Under the pieces are notes generated by a model. It saw only the letters and a list, made by a program, of their open reading frames with translations. It was not told where the DNA came from and did not search any database. Of a DNA stretch of 40,101 bases, positions 32,901 through 40,101 are shown in pieces. The stretch covers positions 1 to 40,101 of the forward strand of contig NZ_JADEWY010000055.1 of NCBI RefSeq assembly GCF_015207375.1. Direction: 5' to 3'. Within the stretch, counting starts at the first letter, position 1; each line of letters starts with the position of its first letter. The translations under genes and the position numbers were made by a program. Source of the DNA: Coleofasciculus sp. LEGE 07092. Lineage in GTDB: Bacteria; Cyanobacteriota; Cyanobacteriia; Cyanobacteriales; Coleofasciculaceae.

Positions 32901-33578
32901 GTCGCGTATCTGTACTGTATCTGCCCCTTGTAGGGTTAAATTTCTACCCGCCTGAAGAGAACCCTGTAAATTCAGATTTCCCGCTGCCAGTGTTAAATCT
33001 TGTCCTGTGGCTAAATTGCCCGTATTAGCGATCGCACCTTCTTTGTTAAACTGTCCATATTGCAATCCAGGAGTGACATTAATCGTCAATAGGGGGGGCA
33101 CTTGAGGATTGGTGGCACTAAACTCCATGCCATCGCCAAAGACAATAGAGTTAGCCGTCGATGCTGTAAATGAACCCGCGACATCTAGCTTGGCATTTGA
33201 ACCGAAGATAATACCGTTGGGATTGAGTAGATAGAGGTTAGCTCCTCCATTGACTCCCAGTGTTCCTAAAATGTCGGAAACGTCATTACCAGTAATGCGA
33301 GAGAAAATGTTTTCAATACCGATGGGATTGGCGAAGTAAACACGCTGCTGCTGTTGGACATTCAACTCGCTGAAACTGTGGAATAGATTAGCCTCGCGCT
33401 GGGTGCCGCCCTCAATCAAATCGGCAGGCAGTCCTTTGATAGTCACATTGGGTGTTACTACAGACTCTTCTATTCCCAAGGTGGTATCGGGGGTAATCTG
33501 GGCTAGGGTCGGTTGTGCTGTCCCTGCGATTAGCCCACTCCACGCCACAACTCCTGCTATCTTTAATTTTTTGGACAT
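29925..33578 (-). CDS. Filamentous-hemagglutinin-like secreted exoprotein FHA-3
   Basis: I place the start at the ATG at 33578 (1217 aa), not at the upstream GTG (33596). From this ATG the protein aligns residue for residue with FHA-2 (MSKKLKIAG), and the DNA just before both ATGs is also similar (aaaGTAG...tataaa). The architecture is the same: signal peptide, TPS domain with NPNGIIFG (119-126), beta-helical body with NASESVELSG-type repeats, and a C-terminal module with EFVVTGRGGLPQQP, IVEAQGW and the only two cysteines, at about 1107 and 1214 (ending SSCRRS). A short insert relative to FHA-2 (SEALLRSANPSET) in the linker matches a 9-base direct repeat at 30100-30121. It would be the first gene of the minus-strand exported block. 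Presumed surface-exposed or released. Confidence 0.9.
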   Translation of the reverse strand: MSKKLKIAGVVAWSGLIAGTAQPTLAQITPDTTLGIEESVVTPNVTIKGLPADLIEGGTQREANLFHSFSELNVQQQQRVYFANPIGIENIFSRITGNDVSDILGTLGVNGGANLYLLNPNGIIFGSNAKLDVAGSFTASTANSIVFGDGMEFSATNPQVPPLLTINVTPGLQYGQFNKEGAIANTGNLATGQDLTLAAGNLNLQGSLQAGRNLTLQGADTVQIRDTTTHPFIASAGNQLLVEGIKGIDILALNYPSSGLFSGGDLVLRSGNTVRGDAHYTTGGNFRLEQLDGTPGVLKSPTDPVIRASGDVILGGYQGASLHILAGGSVTILGGVIIGIPDPINGLVETITLSDDTTVSINGKTQPTLDIRAGTTAVGSPSIIDTPPVPSTLTTLPPLDTSIPTSADITIGGIVNQGGVVFLTNQYQPNLSLPGGTITVNSLTTVPGVTGAITTANPMGNGGSVTIDSRGSIALNDLVNTSGLGQAGDIRLLANGDITTSDIYSVGVLGGTINLTSNGTLSLDNSLILSASLLPFSPLPIRGGDINVKTESLSLTNAARLIVGTFGAAQGGNLNVRASESIQLSGTQADSKLLDTLLTAIPPLSDFLATLPPEAVKTLINAPGSPINSPATSLLSITAGTGTGGDVTVQTGRMTILDGSEISAYSFAQGLGGNVTVKASEAIELIGTTPLNIPGGLYTQSYGAGDAGDISIDTGRLAIRDGSGISTSTFSQSRGGDLIVNAADSVELSGTTPDEQYPSLLGAGTRSSGDAGNLTVTTRRLILRNGAAVGTTSFSEGNAGNLTVNASESVELMGVSAVNGIPGGLSTDTTETGNGGILTINTKRLSVRDGSIVSASTFGSGEAGSLFVNASESVELSGTSAAGIPSGLYSQGFAAGDGNNLAVETQQLTVKNGARITVSTGTTEDDLVRFTSGNYDFGAGLRLTFADEATGDAGTMRIAANSIRLDNGGALIAKTVSGEGGEIMLNAQDFIEMRRNSLISAEASGGEGNGGNITIDTEFLVAVSEENSDIVADAFGGDGGNIDITAQSIFGLEFRPQRTPKSDITASSRFGLNGNVTLNTPDVDPSSGLTQLPSEPIDVEGLVDRTCQADAQQNASEFVVTGRGGLPQQPTQPLVSEATIADWVPLESEISDSEALLRSANPSETPAMILADSSPVKPIVEAQGWMVDDKGNVILTASAPDLTPQDPQFNPSSCRRS

Positions 33579-33868
33579 TTTATAATCTACTTTCACGTGA
33601 GCCCCCTTAGTAATCGAATTGAACTATAGCCAGTTTATTTTATTTATCAATAAAAGATGAAAACAAATCAAGGATAAAATATTTTTTTGCTGGTTTTTCC
33701 TAGGTAATAGATTTATATTAAGTGTATTTCTTAGGAATCAATCTAGATGCTGTGTGTAAGTTCCAAACATCTTTAATTTTAATTAAATCTAAATAAATAG
33801 ATCATTAAAAAAACGTAAAGCTTAATGGTTTTCTAGTAGGAACGAAGTAACCTGTCAGTCCCAGAAGA
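33579..33868. other. AT-rich gap upstream of FHA-3
   Basis: About 290 very AT-rich bases lie between the permease stop and the FHA-3 start. They must contain the FHA-3 promoter and the 5' leader of the exported block. No strong hairpin or small gene was seen. Confidence 0.4.
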
Positions 33869-34759
33869 TTAGCCCAAGCGGTTGCGTCCTTGAGATAAGG
33901 TGAGATTTATAATCGACAAGCCCAAAATACCCAAAAATAAAACCAATCCGATCGTGCAAGCATAACTGAATTCAAACTCATCAAAGGCTTGCTCGTACAA
34001 GTAGTAAACAACCGTCTTGGAACTGTTGCGAGGTCCGCCTTGGGTCATGATATAGACTTCTTCAAAAACCTTTGTGGCAGAAATAGCAGAAATCACCGCC
34101 ACCAACACCAAATAAGGACGCATTAACGGCACCGTCACGTCCCAGTGCTGCCGATAACCATCAGACCCATCAATGGCAGCCGCTTCGTAAAGTTCAGCAG
34201 GAATCGACTGCAACCCTGCCAAATAAATCACCATGTAGTAACCTAAGCCCTTCCATACTGTCACCGCCATGACGCTAAAAATTGCCCAATCTGGACTCGT
34301 CAGCCAGGGAATGCCTTTCTCAAAGCCGAGTTGTTGGAGGAGTTGATTGAACAAACCGTTCTCAGCATACAGCCACCGCCACGCAATCCCAGCAACGACC
34401 ATTGAAATCACGACCGGTGTATAAAAAGCGGCTCGAAACCAGCTAATTCCACGCAGCCTCTGATTTACCAAAATTGCTAGACTCAGGGGCAGCACCACCA
34501 ACAGTGGCACGACACCGACGAGATACAGCAGTGTATTTCCCAACGTCTGCCAAAAAACACGGTCTGTCCACAGCCGTTGAAAGTTTGCCAAACCTATCCA
34601 CTCAGGAGTCTGGGTTAGATCATATCCATACTGAGTGAAACTCACGTAAAAGGCTTGCAGTGCCGGATAAAAAACAGTCAGCCCTAAGATAGCCACGGCA
34701 GGTAGCATAAATAGGTAAGGCGTGAGGTGTCGTTTGATAAGAATTGAATCCTTTGGCAT
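33869..34759 (-). CDS. Sugar ABC transporter permease (MalF/UgpA type)
   Basis: The protein has six hydrophobic segments typical of an inner-membrane permease of carbohydrate ABC importers. The family EAA loop is clear: YEAAAIDGSDGYRQHWDVTVPLMRP-like residues, including Glu-Ala-Ala and the conserved Gly, contact the ATPase. The longest frame opens at a TTG (34804), but the ATG at 34759 gives the usual start (a basic stretch, then LTPYLFMLPAVAILGL) and a 296-aa length normal for the family, so I use it. The usual neighbours (second permease, binding protein, ATPase) are absent, so this is an orphan. The sugar is unknown; the alpha-glucosidase 24 kb away could use an imported disaccharide, but that is only a guess. 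Confidence 0.9.
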   Translation of the reverse strand: MPKDSILIKRHLTPYLFMLPAVAILGLTVFYPALQAFYVSFTQYGYDLTQTPEWIGLANFQRLWTDRVFWQTLGNTLLYLVGVVPLLVVLPLSLAILVNQRLRGISWFRAAFYTPVVISMVVAGIAWRWLYAENGLFNQLLQQLGFEKGIPWLTSPDWAIFSVMAVTVWKGLGYYMVIYLAGLQSIPAELYEAAAIDGSDGYRQHWDVTVPLMRPYLVLVAVISAISATKVFEEVYIMTQGGPRNSSKTVVYYLYEQAFDEFEFSYACTIGLVLFLGILGLSIINLTLSQGRNRLG

Positions 34760-34804
34760 CGGAGCAGCGAAAATATTTGGCAATTGCGCTGAGAGGGTGA
34801 TCAA

Positions 34805-35234
34805 GTTAACTCAGTTAAGTGTAGTCTACTTAACTGTTTTCTTCCCCTGACCTTACTGTACTCTTATTATTTACCCTCTTATATGACAGCAAGTAGCTTG
34901 AGTTGAGTCTGGTAAGACTGGTTTTGTGGTGGTGGCTAGAGTTTGTCTCTCAAGAACATTCAAACTGACAACCTATCTCAAAGCCATGCTGATAGTCGGA
35001 GTTAACACTATCTTCCAGTCAAGATGATGCCCAAGCCATCCGAGAAAGACTAGAGCGTATTGTCACACTTACTGTTCAAGTCAAACCATTCCTTGTATTC
35101 ACGGTGCTATCTATCGTTAAAATTTTTGTAACTTGAAGCAATCGCGTTAGGGATCGCAAAGCAGACAACCACAGCAGAAGTAGAAGGTGATCGCGCCCTG
35201 CACTCAATCCTAAAGGATTTGGAGGTGCTATTCA
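34805..35234. other. Intergenic region upstream of the GGDEF-EAL gene
   Basis: About 430 bases between divergent genes. A 47-codon open frame at 34996-35136 has no ATG and was not called, though DDAQAIRERLERI looks helical and may be residual coding sequence. A good ribosome site, ggaggt at 35221-35226, ends the region. Confidence 0.45.
35221..35226 (+). promoter_or_regulatory. Strong ribosome binding site that fixes a TTG start
   Basis: ggaggt lies 8 bases before the TTG at 35235. Its match to the 16S anti-Shine-Dalgarno sequence supports initiation at this non-ATG codon. Confidence 0.7.
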
Positions 35235-38200
35235 TTGGAGTTTCAAGCAACCGTGGAACGTTTAGAAGTCAAATACAACTCTCTGTTTAAAAACACTACA
35301 CCCGTAGAAATCCTGTCCCAGATGCCCTATCCCTTACCACCTGCTTTCTGTGGAAGGGAAGCCCAACTGGTAAAAACGTGGTTCCAAACTATTCCAGTTC
35401 CTTTAGCTATCCTCCGCATTGCAGATGGTGCTATTTTATACGCCAATGAACCCTATCGTTCAACCTATGATCTGACTCCCGACTTCTACCGCAACCAGAG
35501 CGAACGGGACTTTTTATGGCAAGTGTTGACTACCCAAGGATACCTCCGCGACTACCCAGTCAGACTGCAAAAAACAGACGGTACGCTCATCCCAGGTTTA
35601 GCCTCCCTGCGATTTGTAAGTTTTAATAGCGAACTCGTGCTGCTGGGAATTTTTCAAGCAAGCCCTCAGCCAGTCGAAAACCATTCGCTCATACCTAACG
35701 TCCTCTGTGGGAATGCGGTTAAATTCTGGACTTTAGCAGAAACAATAGCCGCCGCTGCCTTTATCTGCCAAAACAACCGACTCCTCTATCTCAACAAGGC
35801 ACTGTGTACAATCACCGGTTACACTCATGCAGAATTACTAGGACAGAATATTTGGGAGTTAGTACGGGCAGATAGCGAAGTTTTGACAGCCCATCTCAGC
35901 CAACCCTCTTCCTGCCATTTTGAGGTCAAAATCCTCACCAAAACCGCTGAGGTGCGCTGGCTGGATGTTAGTACCCGGACGATTGATTTCCAAGGAGAGT
36001 CTGGTGTGCTGGTTACTGCCTTCGACACCACCGAACAAAAACAGGCAGAAGCCGCGCTGAAAGAAAGCCAGCGAATGCTCTCTACCCTCATGAGCAACTT
36101 ACCCGGCATGGCTTACCGCTGTCATTTTGACGAACACTGGACGATGGAGTTTGTCAGCGAAGGGTGTTTTAGTCTCACGGGTTACTCCCCCCAGGATTTA
36201 ATTGCAAATCGAACCATTTCGTTTGCCGAAATCATACATCCGGGCGATCGAGATCGCATTTTTCAAGAGGTGCAAGGGGCTCTCCAGCAGAACCAACCCT
36301 ATCAGCTAGAATATCGTATTATTACAGCCACGGGTAGCCAGAAGTGGGTCTGGGAACAAGGTCGGGGTATCCTATCTGCGATCGATGAACTGCAATCCCT
36401 AGAAGGTTTTATCGCAGATATCACCGAACGCAAGCGGGCGTTAGAAGAAATTCACTTATTGCAAACCTTAACCCAAGCCATTGATGGAGCCTCTGATTTC
36501 CAATCTGCCCTATACGTGACGTTGAGTAAAGTGTGCGAGGCGACAAACTGGGACTTGGGTGAAGCTTGGATTAAGAGTACTGACGGCAAGGTTTTAGAAT
36601 GCTCGACGGTTTGGGAAAGAAGTATTGAGGAAGGTAAACACCAGGAAGCAAGAGATAGGAGGGCAGGAGAGTCTCATTTTTCTGTCCTGTTAGACAAATT
36701 ATCCATTGATTTGCAGGAATTTTGCCGTCATAGTCAAACACTGCGGTTTACTCCAGATAAAGGACTGCCAGGACGAGTCTGGTTGTCTCGCCAGCCTGAG
36801 TGGATTCCCGATGTTTCCTGCCAACCGGATGCCTTTTTCGTGCGATCGCATCTAGCAAAAGCTTGCGGACTCAAGGCTGGATTTGCTGTACCGATCATTG
36901 CCCATGACGAAGTTTTGGCAGTGCTTGCCTTTTTTATGTTTGAATCTCGCCAAGAGGATCGACGATTGGTGGAGCTGATTTCTACAGTAGCCGCGCAGTT
37001 AGGAGCAGCAATCGAGCGTAAGCAGTCAGAGGAAGCCCTCCAACAAGCAGAAGCAAAATATCGCAGCATTTTTGAAAATAGCTTGGAAGGCATTTTCCAA
37101 ACCACTACTGACGGGCATTTTATCAGTGCCAACCCAGCCTTGGCACGGCTGTATGGCTACTCCAATCCGAGTGAACTGATGGAACGCCTAACGGATATTG
37201 AGCATCAGCTCTACGTCGATTCTCAGCGACGGGCAGAGTTTATTTGCCTACTGCAAGAAAATGATGCTGTTTCAGATTTTGAGTCCCAGGTTTACTGTAA
37301 AGACGGCAGCGTGATATGGATTACGGAGAATGCCCGTGCGGTTCGGGATAGTAACGGCGAACTGCTCTACTACGAAGGCACCGTAGAAAACATTACGGAG
37401 CATAAGTTAGCAAAAGAGCAACTGCAAGAACGGGCATTTTACGATGCCTTGACAGGATTGCCCAACCGTGCATTATTTATGGATCGATTGAATCAGGCGG
37501 TGGAGCGGGCGAAACGACGTTCTGAGTGTGGATTTGCGGTTCTGTTTTTGGATTTGGATCGCTTCAAAGTCGTTAATGATAGCTTAGGACATCTCGTAGG
37601 CGATCGCTTACTGATGGGAATTGCCCGTCGATTAGAAACCTGCCTGCGGACAGAAGATACCGTTTCTCGTTTGGGAGGGGACGAATTTACGATTCTGTTA
37701 GAGAATATCGAAGAGACTCAACAAGCGACTCGTATCGCCGAACGCATTCAGCAAGCACTAATGGCACCCTTCAATTTAGACGGACACGAAGTATTTACGG
37801 CAGCCAGTATTGGCATCGTGATCAGTCAAGAGGTGCCTCAAGAGTCTCGTGCAACTGACTACGATAAACCGGAGGATTTACTGCGAGATGCAGATACAGC
37901 ACTGTACCGCGCCAAGGCTTTGGGGCGGGGACGCTATGAAGTATTTAACTTAACGATGCACCAGAGTGCTGTCAGCGCCTTGAAATTAGAAACGGACTTA
38001 CGACGGGCTGTAGAGCATCAAGAATTTGAGATCCACTATCAGCCAATTTTATCCCTAACTGCTAACCGCATTGAGGGTTTCGAGGCACTGTTGCGATGGC
38101 AGCACCCAACGAAGGGTTTGGTTTATCCGGCTGAATTCATGGACATGGCAGAAGAAACGGGGCTGATTATTCCCATTGGCTGGTGGATGTTTCGCGAAGC

Positions 38201-38798
38201 TTGTAACCAGTTAAGGCGCTGGCAGTACTTTGTCAACACCACTTCTGAAATACAAGTAACAACAGATACATTAACCATGTACGTCAATCTTTCCAGCAAG
38301 CAATTTTGGCAACCCGATTTACTTTCTCAAATTGATCAGATACTTCAAGAAACAGAGCTGAGTGGCGGTGACTTGAAGCTTGAAATTACTGAAAGTTGTT
38401 TACTCGAAAATCCGGAGGAATCTGCTGTTATTCTCAGACAACTGAAAGCCCGAAAAATTGAATTGTGTATTGATGATTTTGGTACAGGCTATTCCTCCTT
38501 AAACTACCTGCATCGGTTTCCAATTGATACCTTGAAAATTGACCAGTCTCTTATTGGTAGCATTAGCGAGGGCGAGGGCATTGAGGAGATGGAAGATAAG
38601 GACAACACTCTACCCTTGCAAATTGTGCGCACGATTATCATGCTGGCACATAGCCTAGGCATGGAAGTTATCGCTGAAGGCGTCGAAACAACTCAACAAT
38701 TAGCTCAACTCCGCGCCCTTCATTGCGAATATGCTCAGGGATACTTATTTCAAAAGCCTCAGGATGCCTTAACAACTGGGGTGTTGATGGTGAATTAA
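35235..38798 (+). CDS. PAS/GAF diguanylate cyclase-phosphodiesterase (GGDEF-EAL)
   Basis: This 1187-aa soluble signalling protein has no membrane segment. Domain order: PAS-like regions at about 45-150 and 165-270, a PAS/PAC at 285-400, GAF at 405-595 and another PAS at 605-725. GGDEF follows (about 730-900), with an intact GGDEF motif (814-818) and an upstream RTED inhibitory-site motif, so it can make c-di-GMP and be product-inhibited. A full EAL domain comes next (about 915-1180), with EALLRW (950-955), EITES, DDFGTGYSSL and AEGVET, so hydrolysis of c-di-GMP is also expected. Which activity wins depends on unknown sensor input. c-di-GMP usually switches between motility and surface attachment, which would suit the exoprotein genes nearby, but no direct link is shown. 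TTG start with a strong ribosome site. No neighbour in an operon. Confidence 0.95.
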   Translation: MEFQATVERLEVKYNSLFKNTTPVEILSQMPYPLPPAFCGREAQLVKTWFQTIPVPLAILRIADGAILYANEPYRSTYDLTPDFYRNQSERDFLWQVLTTQGYLRDYPVRLQKTDGTLIPGLASLRFVSFNSELVLLGIFQASPQPVENHSLIPNVLCGNAVKFWTLAETIAAAAFICQNNRLLYLNKALCTITGYTHAELLGQNIWELVRADSEVLTAHLSQPSSCHFEVKILTKTAEVRWLDVSTRTIDFQGESGVLVTAFDTTEQKQAEAALKESQRMLSTLMSNLPGMAYRCHFDEHWTMEFVSEGCFSLTGYSPQDLIANRTISFAEIIHPGDRDRIFQEVQGALQQNQPYQLEYRIITATGSQKWVWEQGRGILSAIDELQSLEGFIADITERKRALEEIHLLQTLTQAIDGASDFQSALYVTLSKVCEATNWDLGEAWIKSTDGKVLECSTVWERSIEEGKHQEARDRRAGESHFSVLLDKLSIDLQEFCRHSQTLRFTPDKGLPGRVWLSRQPEWIPDVSCQPDAFFVRSHLAKACGLKAGFAVPIIAHDEVLAVLAFFMFESRQEDRRLVELISTVAAQLGAAIERKQSEEALQQAEAKYRSIFENSLEGIFQTTTDGHFISANPALARLYGYSNPSELMERLTDIEHQLYVDSQRRAEFICLLQENDAVSDFESQVYCKDGSVIWITENARAVRDSNGELLYYEGTVENITEHKLAKEQLQERAFYDALTGLPNRALFMDRLNQAVERAKRRSECGFAVLFLDLDRFKVVNDSLGHLVGDRLLMGIARRLETCLRTEDTVSRLGGDEFTILLENIEETQQATRIAERIQQALMAPFNLDGHEVFTAASIGIVISQEVPQESRATDYDKPEDLLRDADTALYRAKALGRGRYEVFNLTMHQSAVSALKLETDLRRAVEHQEFEIHYQPILSLTANRIEGFEALLRWQHPTKGLVYPAEFMDMAEETGLIIPIGWWMFREACNQLRRWQYFVNTTSEIQVTTDTLTMYVNLSSKQFWQPDLLSQIDQILQETELSGGDLKLEITESCLLENPEESAVILRQLKARKIELCIDDFGTGYSSLNYLHRFPIDTLKIDQSLIGSISEGEGIEEMEDKDNTLPLQIVRTIIMLAHSLGMEVIAEGVETTQQLAQLRALHCEYAQGYLFQKPQDALTTGVLMVN

Positions 38799-38815
38799 CA
38801 AGGTAATTTAAGGGG

Positions 38816-38829
38816 GTGGGGAGTGGGGA
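38816..38829. repeat. Two-copy STRR heptamer (gtgggga)
   Basis: gtgggga occurs twice in a row at 38816-38822 and 38823-38829, the complement of the heptamer at 25983-26013. It lies just past the GGDEF-EAL stop. Confidence 0.6.
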
Positions 38830-38906
38830 AGAAAACTAAATGTACCTCACAATGCGACGAAACATCCTATAACTTTTCAGGGCAGCACGATGTACTTTTC
38901 GACTCA

Positions 38907-39839
38907 CTAATGAGTTTGTAACCAATGGTTCAAATCCTCTGTACTGTTAAAATCTAACATCGCCTCTCCAAGGTTCTCGAATTGCTCAACGGATAATTCC
39001 GAGACGCGATTGGTAATGCTGGGTTCAAGTGTACCGAAACGACGGGTTAGTAGACGTAGGATTAAGTCAACTTTTCCAGCTTTAATACCACGTTCTATAC
39101 CACGCTCCATACCGCGTTCCATACCAATCCTGAGCGCTCGTTCAATGACACCACGTTGATCTTGAATGAAAATTTCCTGTTTTTCTAAATCTTCCATTTC
39201 TTTAGGACTGAGATTGGCTTCACGAGCAATTTCAAAGGCTTTCTGAATGGGAGGATTTTGCTGTAAAGGTTCTGGAACTGAGTTTAAGAGACGGGCGCTT
39301 TTAAGGAAATAGATCCATTTATCAGCTAGAGTCTCTAACTCATCTAAGGCTTTGTCAAATTTGGGAAGTTCAACAAATACGAGTTCCAAATCACCAATTG
39401 GATAATTGACAAGAACGTGCTTTTCTTTGAGAACAAAATAGGAAATAAAATGATCGATGGCGTCAAACATCTTAAAATCCGTTATAGTTAGAGCGATCAC
39501 TGGATTTAAGAGGCGGTAATCTTCTCCAGTTTTGAGTTGGACAGAATAGGCTTTAGCTGCATTGTAGAGAATCCGCTTTTCAAAGGATTCGACGTGTAGC
39601 ACTTGCATTTCGATAATGACCGTTTTATTTCCAGTAATTTTGGCTTTAACGTCAAGGTAAGTATTTTTTGCACCTTTGATTTGGGGTGCAAGATAGGGAT
39701 CGAGGATTTCTAAATCTTCGATAACGGGTCTATCTTGATAGAGAATTGCATTTAAGAAGCTAATAAGAACATCTTTGCTATCGGGAGAACCGAATATTTT
39801 TTTGAAGGCAAAGTCAGTTTTGGGGTTGATAAAAGTCAT
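38907..39839 (-). CDS. Rpn-family recombination-promoting nuclease / putative transposase with DUF4351-like tail
   Basis: The 310-aa protein starts with the family signature FINPKTDFAFKKIFGSPDSKD and has a PD-(D/E)XK-type core: Asp63 in YLDVKAK and Glu77-x-Gln79 in IIEMQV. Rpn proteins of E. coli are nucleases that raise recombination and are often listed as transposase-like. A repeated MERG/IERG stretch (about 239-251) links to a C-terminal DUF4351-like region (LILRLLTRRFG, LSVEQFENLGEAMLDF). Length and order match the multi-copy cyanobacterial form. There is no signal peptide. An AGGA lies about 12 bases before the ATG. It stands alone, with the next gene divergent. The reading frame and catalytic residues are intact. 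Confidence 0.9.
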   Translation of the reverse strand: MTFINPKTDFAFKKIFGSPDSKDVLISFLNAILYQDRPVIEDLEILDPYLAPQIKGAKNTYLDVKAKITGNKTVIIEMQVLHVESFEKRILYNAAKAYSVQLKTGEDYRLLNPVIALTITDFKMFDAIDHFISYFVLKEKHVLVNYPIGDLELVFVELPKFDKALDELETLADKWIYFLKSARLLNSVPEPLQQNPPIQKAFEIAREANLSPKEMEDLEKQEIFIQDQRGVIERALRIGMERGMERGIERGIKAGKVDLILRLLTRRFGTLEPSITNRVSELSVEQFENLGEAMLDFNSTEDLNHWLQTH

Positions 39840-40047
39840 AGATAATTTGTCCTAAGTCATGAATTATTTAGCAATTGTAAGAGGAGGGTTAGCCATTAGT
39901 CCTACACAGACGAGGTTGACTAATATAAACTAGTATGCATAAGCGATCGCTACCGATCTCAATTCAACGGTTAGCCCTCTTCTGTCACTTTCCGAGTATT
40001 CTGAATAAAGGGATTAAAAGAAAAAACTCTGGAAGCTAAGTAGGACA
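39840..40047. other. Divergent gap between the Rpn gene and the right-edge gene
   Basis: Roughly 200 bases holding one HIP1 octamer (gcgatcgc near 39943) and presumed promoters for both flanking genes. No structure stands out. Confidence 0.4.
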
Positions 40048-40101
40048 ATGGATGTAGAATTACAAATTCTGAAACATTTGGCAAGAGACGCCCATCAAAC
40101 C
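40048..40101 (+). CDS. Start of an unidentified gene (runs off right edge)
   Basis: ATG at 40048 begins an open frame of 18 codons, MDVELQILKHLARDAHQT, reaching the window edge. AGGA lies a few bases upstream. The start resembles the first helix of small winged-helix regulators, but too little is present to assign a family. Confidence 0.5.
   Translation, partial: MDVELQILKHLARDAHQT

Noticed and set aside
33579..33596. GTG start for FHA-3, adding six residues
   Set aside because: The FHA-2 paralogue begins at the equivalent ATG, and the DNA before both ATGs is similar, so the ATG at 33578 is preferred.
34996..35136. 47-codon open frame upstream of the GGDEF-EAL gene
   Set aside because: It has no ATG, GTG or TTG in a good position and is short enough to occur by chance.

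Overview
The window comes from a cyanobacterial chromosome, probably a filamentous or large-genome species. HIP1 octamers (gcgatcgc) recur throughout. There are heptanucleotide STRR repeats of the ccccact type, dispersed hairpin repeats, and families that cyanobacteria carry in numbers: Uma2, Rpn with a DUF4351-like tail, pentapeptide repeats, PEP-CTERM, CHAT-TPR, filamentous-hemagglutinin-like exoproteins and long PAS sensor proteins. Genes were identified by reading protein motifs only; no database search was run.

Layout. 1-1225 (-) is the N-terminal part of mutS. 1666-4755 (+) is a membrane hybrid histidine kinase. 5003-5917 (-) is a small exported beta-barrel protein. 6240-7205 (+) is a diacylglycerol-kinase-like lipid kinase. 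7238-7678 (-) is a Uma2 protein that lacks its N-terminus. 7748-9460 (-) is a GH13 alpha-glucosidase, and 9489-9593 (-) is the C-terminal stub of a second GH13 gene. 10010-10564 (+) is a pentapeptide-repeat protein and 10929-12578 (+) is apolipoprotein N-acyltransferase (lnt). After it lies what looks like an abandoned right end of an IS200/IS605-type element.

12771-33578 is the notable block. Seven consecutive genes all encode proteins with an N-terminal export signal: an alpha-carbonic anhydrase, a 1562-aa hemagglutinin-like exoprotein (FHA-1), a PEP-CTERM protein, two paralogous TPR-CHAT caspase-like proteins with intact His/Cys dyads (CHAT-1, CHAT-2), and two tandem paralogous exoproteins (FHA-2, FHA-3). 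Six are on the minus strand; only the PEP-CTERM gene runs the other way. All three exoproteins have a TPS-type N-terminal domain, a long repetitive body, and a shared C-terminal module holding the only two cysteines of the mature protein. No TpsB outer-membrane transporter lies in the window. I propose, as inference, that this is a surface-exoprotein module with exported caspase-like processing or surveillance factors.

33869-34759 (-) is an orphan sugar-ABC permease. 35235-38798 (+) is a PAS/GAF GGDEF-EAL protein with a TTG start. 38907-39839 (-) is an Rpn-family nuclease. A gene beginning at 40048 (+) runs off the right edge.
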